Below the pieces are notes generated by a model that saw only the letters and a list, made by a program, of their open reading frames with translations, searched no databases and was not told the origin of the DNA. Below, piece after piece: positions 16,102-24,946 of a stretch of DNA of 64,000 bases. The DNA comes from an uncultured Ruegeria sp. (GTDB lineage Bacteria > Pseudomonadota > Alphaproteobacteria > Rhodobacterales > Rhodobacteraceae): contig NZ_CANMFF010000012.1 of NCBI RefSeq assembly GCF_947497005.1, forward strand, positions 1 through 64,000, given 5' to 3'. A program made the position numbers and the translations under genes. Within the stretch, counting starts at the first letter, position 1; each line of letters begins with the position of its first letter.

Positions 16102-17778
16102 TTACGACGCGCGCTCGACGAGCTCCCCTATGCAGAAATGCGCCATGTGCCTGACGGCTTTCGCACTGTGGTAGTCCCCGAATTCGGCTGTCCCGTCCTT
16201 GCCGGCATACATGCGCGCTATTCCGGCGCCACCCGGGTGATGTGGTGCCCAATCGGTGATGTCATAGACTTTTCCCGAGATGATGACCCAGCAATCCTCG
16301 CGGGTATTGTGTTGGGCAACCTCTTCACGAGTAACTTTGCGGGTTCCGTTGGCCGATGTCTCCGGCGTCCAGAGTTGTTGCTTTGCTGCCGCATAGCGCA
16401 GTTCGGTGGATTTGCGAAAGTCCCACGGCCCCAGTTTCTTGCGCGGGAGTTTGGTGCCAATGTTGCGCGCGTCATAGGCATAGATCCACGATTCATCCTC
16501 GCCACCTCGTTCCTTGTCGTGGGAGAAGGTCGGACTGACGCGCTCGTCTACGCCCTCAAGAAGTGCTTTCTGCTCGGCAGTATCCTTGGGTCTCAGATGT
16601 TCAAAGGCAAATTTGGAACCGAGCTGGAAGCGCGTGGCGCGGAAATGGCGCACGCGTTCATAGTGCAGCATCGCGCTCGTGATATCGGTGCCGTGCAGGG
16701 AAAACACTTCGGCAAGAGCGGCCGCATCCTCGAACGCCTGTGCGGCGCCCTGCCCAAAGGTCGGGAGCATTGGATGCGCCGCATCACCCAACAGACAGAC
16801 GCGACCCTGCACCCAGGTTTCGAGAGCATCACGGTCATAAAGCCCCCATTTGGTAGGGCGCACAATTGCCCCTGCAAGGGCGATCAGATCGCCGCGATTG
16901 GGGCTTTCCACAAAGGCGCGGGTGACGTCGCGGATGATTTCCTCTTTGCTGACAGGAAACCAATCGCCTTCTTCCTGTTCAAATTCGGCTGAATTGGGTT
17001 GGAAATACGAAATCCAGACATTCAGCAATTCGCCGCCCCGAACCCAGTATGATGTCAACCCGCTGGTGTCTGTCTTGTGGCGGTCCATACTGAAAGAATC
17101 GATGGGATTGTGATCCAGCGGACTGCCGTCCGCCTTACGAAGTGCCGCGACATCTTCGCGAGGAATGAGGCCACGAAAAACCGTTACCTCGGTCCAGCGC
17201 TTGGGGCGTGGGTTCGGCCATGCCAGATGCAGGGTAACCGAGTTGATCCCATCAGCTCCGACGAGGATATCGCCGGTTGCAACTTTCCCATTCGAGAAGG
17301 TTGCCGTCACCTCGTCGGCGGTCTGATTCAACTGGGTCAGCCTGCTGTCCATATGCACCGCAATAGGGCAGGGTCCGCCGCTGTCGGGGCCAAATTCAAA
17401 CACCCGTTTATACAGACACATCAGCAGGTCCAGCCTGTGCATGTGATGAAACCCGGCACCGTCCCCCACCGCAGTGTCATGATCAAAGGGCCGCTCCGTT
17501 ACACTGCCGTCGGTGTTGAACTGGCGTGTCGATTTCAGAATGGCCGCCCGGCCACCATCAACGGCACCATCCGGCCCCTTGGGGTCACCACCATCAAGAT
17601 CCACACCCAGCCACCGGCAGAGCCGCGCGCCGTTAGGGGGGATGTTCAAACCGGCCCCCGCCGTGCTGGGCTTTTCCGTCTGCTCAAAGACATCGACAGA
17701 TGAAAAGACACCGGATTGGCGCAACGCCAGGGCCGTCATCAACCCGCCCATTCCCGCCCCGATAATTATCGCCCGCAT
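16102..17778 (-). CDS. FAD-dependent aromatic-type monooxygenase fused to a C-terminal cytochrome b5 domain
   Basis: The 558-residue protein has two parts. Residues 1-400 are a class A flavoprotein hydroxylase (salicylate hydroxylase-like): Rossmann motif IIIGAGMGGL (3-12), DG motif ILVGADGINS and GD motif VCLLGDAAHPMLPTFGQGAA. Residues 482-558 are a cytochrome b5-like heme domain with the axial HPGG motif (about 514) and a second histidine in DYHSAKAVRHM. A linker of about 80 residues joins them. Class A hydroxylases normally take electrons from NAD(P)H directly, so the heme domain is unexpected. The ATG at 17778 follows GGGGGACAG; an in-frame start at 17799 is possible. A LysR gene is divergent, 210 bp away. 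Confidence 0.85.
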   Translation of the reverse strand: MRAIIIGAGMGGLMTALALRQSGVFSSVDVFEQTEKPSTAGAGLNIPPNGARLCRWLGVDLDGGDPKGPDGAVDGGRAAILKSTRQFNTDGSVTERPFDHDTAVGDGAGFHHMHRLDLLMCLYKRVFEFGPDSGGPCPIAVHMDSRLTQLNQTADEVTATFSNGKVATGDILVGADGINSVTLHLAWPNPRPKRWTEVTVFRGLIPREDVAALRKADGSPLDHNPIDSFSMDRHKTDTSGLTSYWVRGGELLNVWISYFQPNSAEFEQEEGDWFPVSKEEIIRDVTRAFVESPNRGDLIALAGAIVRPTKWGLYDRDALETWVQGRVCLLGDAAHPMLPTFGQGAAQAFEDAAALAEVFSLHGTDITSAMLHYERVRHFRATRFQLGSKFAFEHLRPKDTAEQKALLEGVDERVSPTFSHDKERGGEDESWIYAYDARNIGTKLPRKKLGPWDFRKSTELRYAAAKQQLWTPETSANGTRKVTREEVAQHNTREDCWVIISGKVYDITDWAPHHPGGAGIARMYAGKDGTAEFGDYHSAKAVRHMAHFCIGELVERAS

Positions 17779-17988
17779 TATGCTGTCCCCCCAACGCACA
17801 TAGGATCACGCCTATGCATTTGATGTTATGGCCTGCGTGTTTGGTGATCTTTCGCCATATTCCTTCGGTTTTCAGGAGTCTGGTGGCGGCGTTATTTGAC
17901 GCAGAGTTGTTCGCAAAACTTATTCAATCATGGGCGGGATCATTCGAATAGTCTTGATTCATGAAAACTTTGTTCGATAATTTGAACA

Positions 17989-18885
17989 ATGAGCTTTGAT
18001 GATTTGAACATTTTCCGACAGGTCGCAGCTGATGGATCTTTCACAAAAGCTGCAGGCAATCTTGGGCGGCCAAAGTCGAGCATCAGCACAGCGGTGTCTC
18101 GGTTGGAGGCACATCTGGGGCTTCGGCTGCTTGAGCGTTCAACCCGGCGCATCAGGCTGACCGACGCAGGAGTGCATCTTTACAATGACAGCGGAGAGCA
18201 TCTGGATGCCCTGCAGGACCTGATGCTGTCCGCGCAAACGCAAGGCAGATCCATTTCCGGCACGCTGCAGCTAGCCGCTCCTTATGAGTTTGGGGCACAT
18301 CATCTGTCTTCGGTTGCCGCACACCTGATGGCCGTATACCCCGAATTGCGGATTATTCTGGATATCAAATATGGATTGGTCGATTTTTATGACACCAACT
18401 ACGACATCGTGTTCTCGATGACAGATCGGGAGTTACCCAATTCCACTATCGTCGTGAAACGCGTATTTGAATTGGATCGATGGATATTCGCCTCACAGAA
18501 ATTTCTTCGCCATTACGCAGAACCAAGAACGCCCGAGGATCTGACGGGACTTCCACTTTTATGTGGGGTGGACGAAAAAACCTGGCGGTTTACACCAGCA
18601 AATGGTGAAGGTGAACCGCTGGATATTGATGTTGGTCAGCCACGCCTGATTAGTGCTAATGCCGATTTTCGCAAACGCGCAGCCGTGGAAAGTGTCGGGA
18701 TATTTCGGGTAACATCGACGTTTTGCAAGAACGAAGTCGATGCCGGGCTTTTGAAACGCATTCTTGCTGACTACGAATGTCAGCCACTAAAAGTCTTTGC
18801 GCTGATGCCGACCCGACGCTTAACGCTGCCAAGAGTTCGCCTTTTCTTGGATACATTTGCCTCGTACAAATACGCCGATAGGTAA
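17989..18885 (+). CDS. LysR-family transcriptional regulator
   Basis: The protein has 298 residues with an N-terminal LysR helix-turn-helix (FRQVAADGSFTKAAGNLGRPKSSISTAVSRLEAHLGLRLLER) and a LysR_substrate effector domain (about 88-290). The sequence is closest in style to the CrgA/DmlR-type LysR subgroup. It is transcribed away from the monooxygenase-b5 gene with a 210-bp shared promoter region, the classic arrangement for a LysR activator of its neighbour. The inducer is unknown. Confidence 0.85.
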   Translation: MSFDDLNIFRQVAADGSFTKAAGNLGRPKSSISTAVSRLEAHLGLRLLERSTRRIRLTDAGVHLYNDSGEHLDALQDLMLSAQTQGRSISGTLQLAAPYEFGAHHLSSVAAHLMAVYPELRIILDIKYGLVDFYDTNYDIVFSMTDRELPNSTIVVKRVFELDRWIFASQKFLRHYAEPRTPEDLTGLPLLCGVDEKTWRFTPANGEGEPLDIDVGQPRLISANADFRKRAAVESVGIFRVTSTFCKNEVDAGLLKRILADYECQPLKVFALMPTRRLTLPRVRLFLDTFASYKYADR

Positions 18886-19135
18886 CATTATTTGGTACTC
18901 TGAACGCAGCGATCCGCGGCACCGCAATAAAGCAACCATCTGGATTTTTGCAGCATCCGTTACTATGGGCTCGCTCGACGCATTCTCTGCGCTAAGCGTG
19001 AAGGACCGCTATGCCCTTAGACCAGATGAGCGTTTTTGTGGCGGGCGTGGTGTCCGCGTTTTTCTCGGCGAACTTGGATCGTTCGGCGAAGGAAATACAA
19101 TTGAACACGACGTTGTATATGGGTTTCGACTGAAC
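18886..19135. other. Junction region with one possible 40-residue ORF
   Basis: No established gene is present. A small frame at 19011-19133 (MPLDQMSVFVAGVVSAFFSA at the N-terminus, with one short hydrophobic segment) has AAGGA five bases upstream of its ATG and could be real. It has no recognisable family and its stop lies 3 bp from the end of the folate cyclo-ligase fragment on the other strand. Confidence 0.3.
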
Positions 19136-19322
19136 TTATCGAACGACGCAATCTTCCAAGACACCTGCTTCGGTCACAATGAGGTCCATCGCGATGTCAT
19201 GTGGTTGCGGATAGATCGTCGGCAGCTTGGCTGTCGCATAGCCAATGCCAATCTTGAACAAGGCCGGGTCCAGCACCGCTAACGTGCGATCAAAATAGCC
19301 CCCGCCATACCCCAATCGCCTA
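19136..19322 (-). pseudogene. 5-formyltetrahydrofolate cyclo-ligase, C-terminal fragment
   Basis: On the minus strand the bases read RLGYGGGYFDRTLAVLDPAL, then a KIGIGYATAKLP segment and PQPHDIAMDLIVTEAGV, ending in TAA at 19136. This contains the family's GYGGGYYDR and HDxxMDxIVTE motifs. The N-terminal two thirds are missing, cut at the junction with an istB fragment at about 19321. An intact copy is presumably elsewhere on the genome, since this is a housekeeping folate enzyme. Confidence 0.75.
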
Positions 19323-19513
19323 TCACACCAAGGTGGCGCGCTTCCCCTCTTACAAAGACCTCGCAGGCTTCGACTTCAAATCCAGCGAGATCAACGAGGC
19401 CACTGTCCGGCAATTGCACCGCGGAGAGTTCATGGAAAATGCAGAGAACGTTGTCCTGATCGGCGGCCCCGGTTCTGGCAAGAGCCACATCGCGACAGTC
19501 ATCGGCGTTCAGG
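19321..19513 (+). pseudogene. istB fragment (IS21-family ATPase)
   Basis: The translation VARFPSYKDLAGFDF... with Walker A GGPGSGKSHIATVIGVQ matches the middle of an IstB-like ATP-binding protein of a different IS21 subgroup from the one at 1789-2188. It starts at the junction with the folate cyclo-ligase fragment and is cut off by the left end of the IS6 element at 19514. Confidence 0.72.
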
Positions 19514-20338
19514 GGATGTGTCGCAAACATTTAGAACAGCCAGCGCCAGCGACCTACCGGACACACCTATCCTGCGATCTCGGCAAATAGCCGAAAGCCC
19601 GACGTGGTAGTGCTGGGGAATTGCTGCTTGCGGATCATGTTGGCGACCTCAATGCCGTCCAATGTCGCCGACGCGGATCTGAACGACTTGAACCCGCACA
19701 TGTGCCGCACGCGTCGCTTGATGAATCTGTGATCCTGCTCAATCAGGTTGTTGAGATATTTGGACCTGATCGTTTGTACTTTGGCTGGGCAGCCGAACCG
19801 CTTCAGGATCCTTTTCACTTCTCGAATGCCAGCTGCATTTGCGCCGCTTTTGTCCATGACGATTTTGTTTGGGATCCCGTTTGACGACAGTGCTTTGGCA
19901 AAGAACCTAGTAGCTGCTGGACGATTTCGTCGCTCAGACAGCATGAAATCAAGGGTCTTGCCGTGTTTGTCGACTGCTCGATAGAGATACATCCACTTCC
20001 CGCGAACACGAATATAGGTCTCATCCATACGCCATGAACTCTGCGTTGGGCGCTTCTTCGATTGCGCGCGAGCTGCGACGATCGGCGAGAACTTCACAAC
20101 CCACCTATTCAATGTGGCGTGGTCAACTCGCACACCGCGCTCAGCCATGATCTCTTCCAAATCGCGATAAGAAACCGTGTACCGCAGGTAGAAGTAAACG
20201 GCGTACAAAACCGCATCCTTGGGAAAATGGCAGCCTTTCAAGGAAATCATGCTGAAACCTGTTGGAGAACAATGCGCGGACACCAAAAGTCGAAATCTAT
20301 ACGCTCGTCAATCCAGGTCAAAAGTTTGCGACACATCC
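19514..20338 (-). mobile_element. Complete IS6-family insertion sequence
   Basis: The 825-bp element is bounded by perfect 15-bp inverted repeats (GGATGTGTCGCAAAC at 19514-19528 and its complement at 20324-20338) and carries one transposase gene. The flanking 8-mers (CGTTCAGG and GGCAACTG) differ, so there is no target duplication; this suggests recombination or adjacent deletion after insertion. The left flank is an istB fragment and the right flank an istA fragment, as if the IS sits in or replaced part of an IS21 copy. Confidence 0.82.
19567..20250 (-). CDS. IS6-family transposase
   Basis: From the start MISLKGCHFPKDAVLYAVYF the protein has 227 residues. It has an N-terminal HTH (VSYRDLEEIMAERGVRVDHATLNRW) and a DDE core with Asp in WRMDETYIRVRGKW, Asp in KIVMDKSGANAAG and Glu in NNLIEQDHRFIKRR. 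IS6 transposases promote replicative transposition, creating cointegrates and adjacent deletions. The frame is intact, so this copy may be active and may explain the truncated genes around it. Confidence 0.88.
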   Translation of the reverse strand: MISLKGCHFPKDAVLYAVYFYLRYTVSYRDLEEIMAERGVRVDHATLNRWVVKFSPIVAARAQSKKRPTQSSWRMDETYIRVRGKWMYLYRAVDKHGKTLDFMLSERRNRPAATRFFAKALSSNGIPNKIVMDKSGANAAGIREVKRILKRFGCPAKVQTIRSKYLNNLIEQDHRFIKRRVRHMCGFKSFRSASATLDGIEVANMIRKQQFPSTTTSGFRLFAEIAG

Positions 20339-20436
20339 GGCAACTGTCATTGTCGAAATGGACCGAGGGAGGGACACGGCCGAAGGAGGCAAAGGCGTGA
20401 ACATGGCCATCCATCCATGCCCCGGCTGTAGCAATA
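20339..20436 (-). pseudogene. istA fragment (IS21-family transposase)
   Basis: The minus strand reads ATAGAWMDGHVHAFASFGRV followed by PPSVHFDNDSCR. This corresponds to TAEAWMDGHVHAFGFFGAVP...YDNDRC of the istA at 2185-3712, including the second catalytic Asp. Only about 32 codons remain, between the IS6 right end and the PatB-like gene. Confidence 0.7.
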
Positions 20437-20492
20437 AGTCTGCAATGGAGCTACGAAATATTAGCATCGACGTCACATTTTCAGGAAGCAAA

Positions 20493-21659
20493 CTAGCTGC
20501 GCAAAGCAAAGTTGAGGCGCTCTATCGCCTCGTTAACCTGAGAGCGTGGCATGCCGACGTTAAAACGCATAAAGTTCTCACCACCCGGGCCGAATGTGCG
20601 GCCTGCATTCGCCGCAATCTCTGCCTTGCGGAAAACCCTGTCTTCGACCTCCTTGATTGACAATCCGGTTCCGGCGAAATCGATCCAGCACAGATAAGTA
20701 GATTGGGCAGGCATCGCCTGTACACCGGGAATGGAATTCACGCCGGACTCAAACATAGCCTTATTCACGTCAAGATAGCTGACTAATTCATCAACCCATT
20801 TCGCTCCATTCGGACTATATGCCGCCGTTGTTGCTCTAACGCTCACGCTGTTCGACCCAATTGCCAGTGCAGCCACTCGGTTATTGAAGCGTGCGCGCAG
20901 CGTCTCATCCGGGATGATGACTTGACCCGTATGCAATCCGGCAATGTTGAAGGTTTTTGACGCGGAGGAGAGAACGATGATGCGATCAATTGCGTCAGGC
21001 GCCGCGACGGGAAGGGGAGTGTGCTTGTTACCTGAGTAAACGAGATCTTGATGAATCTCGTCCGAGATCAGAAGTAAGTCGTTTCTTTCGCAAAATCTTG
21101 CAACGCTGCGAAGCTCTTCTGGGTGCCATACACGTCCCGAAGGATTATGAGGAGAGCAGAGAATGGCGGCCTTTTCTTTGCCGGTCAGGAACTGATCGTA
21201 GTTGTCGCAATCCATCCTGTAAGTATCACCCACCCTGACCAACGGACACTGGGTTATTTGGCGGTCGGCCGACCGAATGGTCTTTTCGAACGCATGATAC
21301 ACCGGGTTGAAGAGTATGACATGATCGCCCGGCTGCGTGAAGGTATCGAGAATAAGCGCTATCGCGTTGCACAGACCGTTGGTCGTCTGAATCCACTCAG
21401 GTCGAATTGCCCATCCGTGTCGGCTGTGCATCCACCAGCAGATTGCTTCGAGATAACCTGTGCTATTGCTCATATATCCAAAAATGCCATGATCAACGGC
21501 TTTACTAAGTACTGTCTGAACGCAGCGCGGTGAACGGAAGTCCATGTCCGCAACCCACATTGCGATGCCGGTATCCGGAGAGATACCGTATACCGCCTTC
21601 ATGTCGTCCCATTTATTTGAAAAAGTATTGCGCCTATCGACAACCTGATCAAAATCCAT
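20493..21659 (-). CDS. PatB/MalY-type PLP-dependent C-S lyase (cystathionine beta-lyase-like aminotransferase fold)
   Basis: The 388-residue protein is a fold-type I PLP enzyme of the MalY/PatB group: WVADMDF near residue 35, the CSPHNPSGRVW motif (about 170), DEIHQDLVY (about 202) and the Schiff-base lysine in SSASKTFNIAGL (about 237). MalY/PatB enzymes cleave C-S bonds of cystathionine, cysteine or other S-conjugates to pyruvate, ammonia and a thiol. It is divergent from the lyase/ABC transporter genes at 22102-25687, so the importer may bring in its substrate. The C-terminus is complete although IS debris starts 60 bp downstream. Confidence 0.85.
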   Translation of the reverse strand: MDFDQVVDRRNTFSNKWDDMKAVYGISPDTGIAMWVADMDFRSPRCVQTVLSKAVDHGIFGYMSNSTGYLEAICWWMHSRHGWAIRPEWIQTTNGLCNAIALILDTFTQPGDHVILFNPVYHAFEKTIRSADRQITQCPLVRVGDTYRMDCDNYDQFLTGKEKAAILCSPHNPSGRVWHPEELRSVARFCERNDLLLISDEIHQDLVYSGNKHTPLPVAAPDAIDRIIVLSSASKTFNIAGLHTGQVIIPDETLRARFNNRVAALAIGSNSVSVRATTAAYSPNGAKWVDELVSYLDVNKAMFESGVNSIPGVQAMPAQSTYLCWIDFAGTGLSIKEVEDRVFRKAEIAANAGRTFGPGGENFMRFNVGMPRSQVNEAIERLNFALRS

Positions 21660-22101
21660 CTACCTCACCAATCTTATCTGCTGATATTTCATAGCTTGTG
21701 CATAGGAATTTTTCTCAGGAAGAAATCGATTTTCAACGGAATTGCAACCCAAACCATGTGACAGAAAGCAATGAAACCACTTGTCTTCAAACGGGTTTGT
21801 TAGGCGTAATCAACCGCACGGACTTTTGGGGGATGTTTCGGCTGCTGTGTATTTCTCTCTGTCTGATTGAATATATCGCATTGATAAATAACTATTTTAA
21901 AATTTTTTCTTCACGATCCTATCTCCAATAACTGGAAAGGGGTAGAACGCGTTCTGCGATGTGTTCGATGCAAAGACCGAGCTTTTTCCATTGATAGAAG
22001 TCATGCATCGTGAAGATTAGTTGTTTGCCTGTCCAGTGAGCTTTGTTGGAGTTTGCACGGAGGTGTTAATCCGCACCCTCCACTGCAAACGGAGTAAAAA
22101 A
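21660..22101. other. Divergent promoter region between the PatB-like and lyase genes
   Basis: About 440 bases, AT-rich, without a supported gene. A 77-codon open frame (21698-21931) has low-complexity hydrophobic ends, no ribosome binding site and no family signature, so it is not called. The region must hold the promoters for both divergent units. Confidence 0.5.
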
Positions 22102-23034
22102 TTGTCGGTTTCGTCTGAACTATATCGAGGTGTCTTTCCCATCTTGCCTACGCCGTTCACCAGCAGCGGTGCAGTGGATGTTGAAAGCCAAGCCAGATTG
22201 ATCCGGCACCACAACAACACCGGGGTGCATGGCGTATGCGTTTTGGGGTTCATGGGTGAAGCCCACAATATATCCGATGCGGAACGCAAAGAGATTTTGT
22301 CTGCCACGCGAGACAACAAGAGTAAGGAGCTTGTCCTCTGGTCGGGCATTCGAGCGCTTGGAACGATTGGCGCAGTGCAGCAGGCCCAGGAAGCCGAGGC
22401 CTATGGAATTGATGCAGTCTATGTCGCTCCGCTGCCAGTCCAAAATGACGAGGCGCAATATCAGCACTACAAGAGTGTATCAGAAGCTGTATCTATTCCT
22501 GTCGCCATACACGACTATCCCGGAATCTTCGGGGGGATCAAACATTCACCCGAATTGATCAAGCGATTGGTCGACGACGAAATCACACCCTACATTAAAC
22601 TGGAAGATGAGCCAGTCGGTCCGAAGACTTCGAAGTTGCGTTGTCTTGTTGGCGACAGGATCGGCATTTTCGGCGGCTTAGGCGCAGTTTACATGGCCGA
22701 GGAAATGGAGCGCGGTGCCAATGGGATCATGTCCGGCTTCTCGTTTCCTGAGGTTCTAATAAGGATATTCAACCTGTTTGAGAGCGGCAACCATGATGAA
22801 GCGAACAGGGTTTTTGATACCTATGCTTCGGTTTTTCGCTACGAGTTCCAACCCGGTTTGGGACTGTCGTTCCGCAAGCATGTTTACAACAAGATGGGCA
22901 TAATCACGTCGGATTTCATCCGGTCACCATCGCCCGTCGCCGATAATTTCACTTTAGCGGAATACGAACGTGTTCTGGCGCGCACTGGCCTGCACCTGAA
23001 CGTCGCTGAATTGGATGCGCAAGAACCTGGGTAA
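22102..23034 (+). CDS. Dihydrodipicolinate synthase/N-acetylneuraminate lyase family aldolase or lyase
   Basis: A 310-residue class I aldolase-fold protein: PTPFTSSGAVD (about 20), GVCVLGFMGEAHNISDAER (about 47-65), the DYPG tyrosine (about 141) and the Schiff-base lysine in YIKLEDEP (about 169). The GFMGEA motif replaces the GTTGE of true DapA, so lysine biosynthesis is unlikely. The family includes keto-acid lyases, dehydratases and deaminases of sugar acids and hydroxyproline. The best start is a TTG at 22102 with GGAG 7 bases upstream; the open frame extends further upstream without a good start. It is followed by an amino acid-type ABC importer. Confidence 0.82.
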   Translation: MSVSSELYRGVFPILPTPFTSSGAVDVESQARLIRHHNNTGVHGVCVLGFMGEAHNISDAERKEILSATRDNKSKELVLWSGIRALGTIGAVQQAQEAEAYGIDAVYVAPLPVQNDEAQYQHYKSVSEAVSIPVAIHDYPGIFGGIKHSPELIKRLVDDEITPYIKLEDEPVGPKTSKLRCLVGDRIGIFGGLGAVYMAEEMERGANGIMSGFSFPEVLIRIFNLFESGNHDEANRVFDTYASVFRYEFQPGLGLSFRKHVYNKMGIITSDFIRSPSPVADNFTLAEYERVLARTGLHLNVAELDAQEPG

Positions 23035-23080
23035 TCCAAACAAGAGATCACAAAGTAGCAATCAACAAAGGGAGAACTCC

Positions 23081-23902
23081 ATGATTACGAAACGCTACCT
23101 TATGGGCGCCGCCGCTGCATCGCTGATGGCAATTGCGGGATCGGCCTTCGCTGGTGAAGCCTTGGACCGAGTTATGTCGAACAACGTGCTGAAAGTGGCA
23201 ACTGACGCAAACTGGCCGCCGCAAAGCTTCGTTAACGAAAACAACGAAATGGATGGGTTTGACGTGGACGTTGCCCGTGCAATTGCCGAACGTCTTGGTG
23301 TGGGCATCGAATTTGTCACGCCTGACTGGGGTGTGATCACCGCAGGTCGCTGGAATGGGCGCTGGGATATTTCCGTAGGCTCTATGACCCCGACCAAGGA
23401 ACGTGCCACGGTCCTGGATTTCCCGGCCGTCTACTACTATACGCCCAATTCACTTGGAGTTCATGAAGATAGTACGGCGACGACGCCATCCGATCTGAGC
23501 GGCAAAGTTGTGGGCGCGACGGAAGCCACGACCTATTACTACTACCTAGATCACAGCCTCGTCATTGATGGTCAGGATATTAATTTCCAAATCGATCCGG
23601 GTGAAATCCGTTCTTATCCGAGTACCGCTCCTGGTCTTGACGACCTTCGCCTAGGTGACGGTGTTCGCTTGGACGGGATCATTGCTGGCTTCCCGCCGCT
23701 GGTGAAGGCGATCGAAGACGGTTACCCGATTAAGATCGTTGGTGATCCACTGTTTTATGAACCGCTGACCGTCGCTATCGACAGAGGCGATAAGGAATTC
23801 AACGACAAGCTGGCTGAGATTATCGAGGCGATGCATGAGGATGGGACTCTCACCGAAATCTCGCTGAAGTGGTTCAACCACGATTTCACCAAAGGCTACT
23901 AA
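23081..23902 (+). CDS. Polar amino acid-type ABC substrate-binding protein (SBP_bac_3)
   Basis: A 273-residue protein with a Sec signal (ending GSAFA) and the SBP_bac_3 fold: VLKVATDANWPPQSFVNENNEMDGFDVDVARAIAERL. DISVGSMTPTKER and the C-terminal GTLTEISLKWF are also typical. It resembles glutamine/arginine/opine-binding proteins. GGGAGAA precedes the ATG. A strong hairpin follows the stop and probably protects the message, giving more binding protein than membrane components. Confidence 0.87.
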   Translation: MITKRYLMGAAAASLMAIAGSAFAGEALDRVMSNNVLKVATDANWPPQSFVNENNEMDGFDVDVARAIAERLGVGIEFVTPDWGVITAGRWNGRWDISVGSMTPTKERATVLDFPAVYYYTPNSLGVHEDSTATTPSDLSGKVVGATEATTYYYYLDHSLVIDGQDINFQIDPGEIRSYPSTAPGLDDLRLGDGVRLDGIIAGFPPLVKAIEDGYPIKIVGDPLFYEPLTVAIDRGDKEFNDKLAEIIEAMHEDGTLTEISLKWFNHDFTKGY

Positions 23903-23913
23903 GACAATTGTGA

Positions 23914-23938
23914 CCAGCCCGGTGTTCAATCGGGCTGG
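23914..23938 (+). other. Intercistronic hairpin after the binding-protein gene
   Basis: CCAGCCCG (23914-23921) and CGGGCTGG (23931-23938) form a perfect 8-bp stem with a 9-base loop just after the binding-protein stop. No T-run follows. Such structures often stabilise the upstream mRNA part or partly attenuate the downstream genes. Confidence 0.55.
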
Positions 23939-23962
23939 ATGGCCTCAATAGGAGTTGCCAGG

Positions 23963-24934
23963 ATGCTGTACGCGGATACGGTGGAGAGCGAAACGCTAGT
24001 CCACAAGCCCAGTTTTGTAGTTGGAATGCTGTTGATATTTACGGCGCTTTTCACACTATTTGATCTGACAGAGTCTTTATTCGGCCACTTAATGCGTCCG
24101 GTGATCGGTGAGCCATCAGAAGCGGGCTTTTTGGGCAGCTTGTCAGTAGGGTTCTTAGTTGGTTTGTTACTCACAATCAACGTCGTAGCCATCGGGTTTG
24201 TACGGTTTCGCATACAGGTCCTGATCGTTTGGGCTGAATTGTTCATCCTCTTTATGGCGTTCTTTTACGGCTTTGACTTAAATTTTGAATTTATTCGGTC
24301 GAAGATATGGTTCATGGTTTCGCAGGGCCTAGTTACGACGCTGTATGTTTCGGCGCTCTCAATCACTTTGGCCGCCATGGTTGCAATAGTTGGCGCGGTA
24401 GCAAAGCTATCGTCGAATGGATTTGCCTACGCGATTGCCAGCTTTTACACGTCATTCTTTCGCGGGCTTCCTTTGCTGATGCAGGTTTACCTGATCTATC
24501 TTGGTCTGCCGCAGCTGGGATACGTCATCGATGCAATTCCTGCTGGCATCCTGGCGCTGACACTCTGCTACGGCGCTTACATGACCGAGATTTTCCGCGC
24601 TGGGATTCAGTCCATTCCCAAAGGGCAGTGGGAGGCCTCGCGCTCTCTCGGGTTTGGTTTTGGTCTAACGATGAAGCGGATCATTCTACCTCAGGCGTTC
24701 CCTCTTATTATTCCACCCACCGGAAACCAGTTTATCGCTATGCTGAAGGATAGTTCGCTGGTGTCAATCATCGGTGTTTGGGAATTGATGTTCCTCGCTC
24801 GCACGCTCGGCTCAAAAGACTACCGTCACTTGGAAATGCTGGTTACGGCCGCGCTGATCTACTGGGCGATGTCGATTTGTCTTGAGTTGATTCAGAGCAA
24901 GATCGAACGCCATTTTCGTACCAAGAGCCATTAA
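23963..24934 (+). CDS. Amino acid ABC transporter permease (HisM/GlnP type) with extra N-terminal helices
   Basis: The 323-residue protein has the MetI-like permease domain in its C-terminal 220 residues, with FFRGLPLLMQVYLIYLGLP and the EAA loop EASRSLGFGFGLTMKRIILPQ. Before that are about 100 residues with three additional hydrophobic segments, making it longer than typical permeases (about 220-250). Only one permease gene is present, so a homodimer is expected. The ATG at 23963 has GGAG 8 bases upstream; the ATG at 23939 abuts a hairpin and lacks a site. Confidence 0.85.
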   Translation: MLYADTVESETLVHKPSFVVGMLLIFTALFTLFDLTESLFGHLMRPVIGEPSEAGFLGSLSVGFLVGLLLTINVVAIGFVRFRIQVLIVWAELFILFMAFFYGFDLNFEFIRSKIWFMVSQGLVTTLYVSALSITLAAMVAIVGAVAKLSSNGFAYAIASFYTSFFRGLPLLMQVYLIYLGLPQLGYVIDAIPAGILALTLCYGAYMTEIFRAGIQSIPKGQWEASRSLGFGFGLTMKRIILPQAFPLIIPPTGNQFIAMLKDSSLVSIIGVWELMFLARTLGSKDYRHLEMLVTAALIYWAMSICLELIQSKIERHFRTKSH

Positions 24935-24946
24935 AGGAGCTGATTT

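Noticed and set aside
16069..16992. 307-codon plus-strand open frame
   Set aside because: Antisense to the monooxygenase-b5 fusion; no recognisable domain.
22102..23034. Assignment as lysine-biosynthetic dapA
   Set aside because: The GTTGE active-site motif of DapA is replaced by GFMGE and the context is catabolic, so only the family is named.
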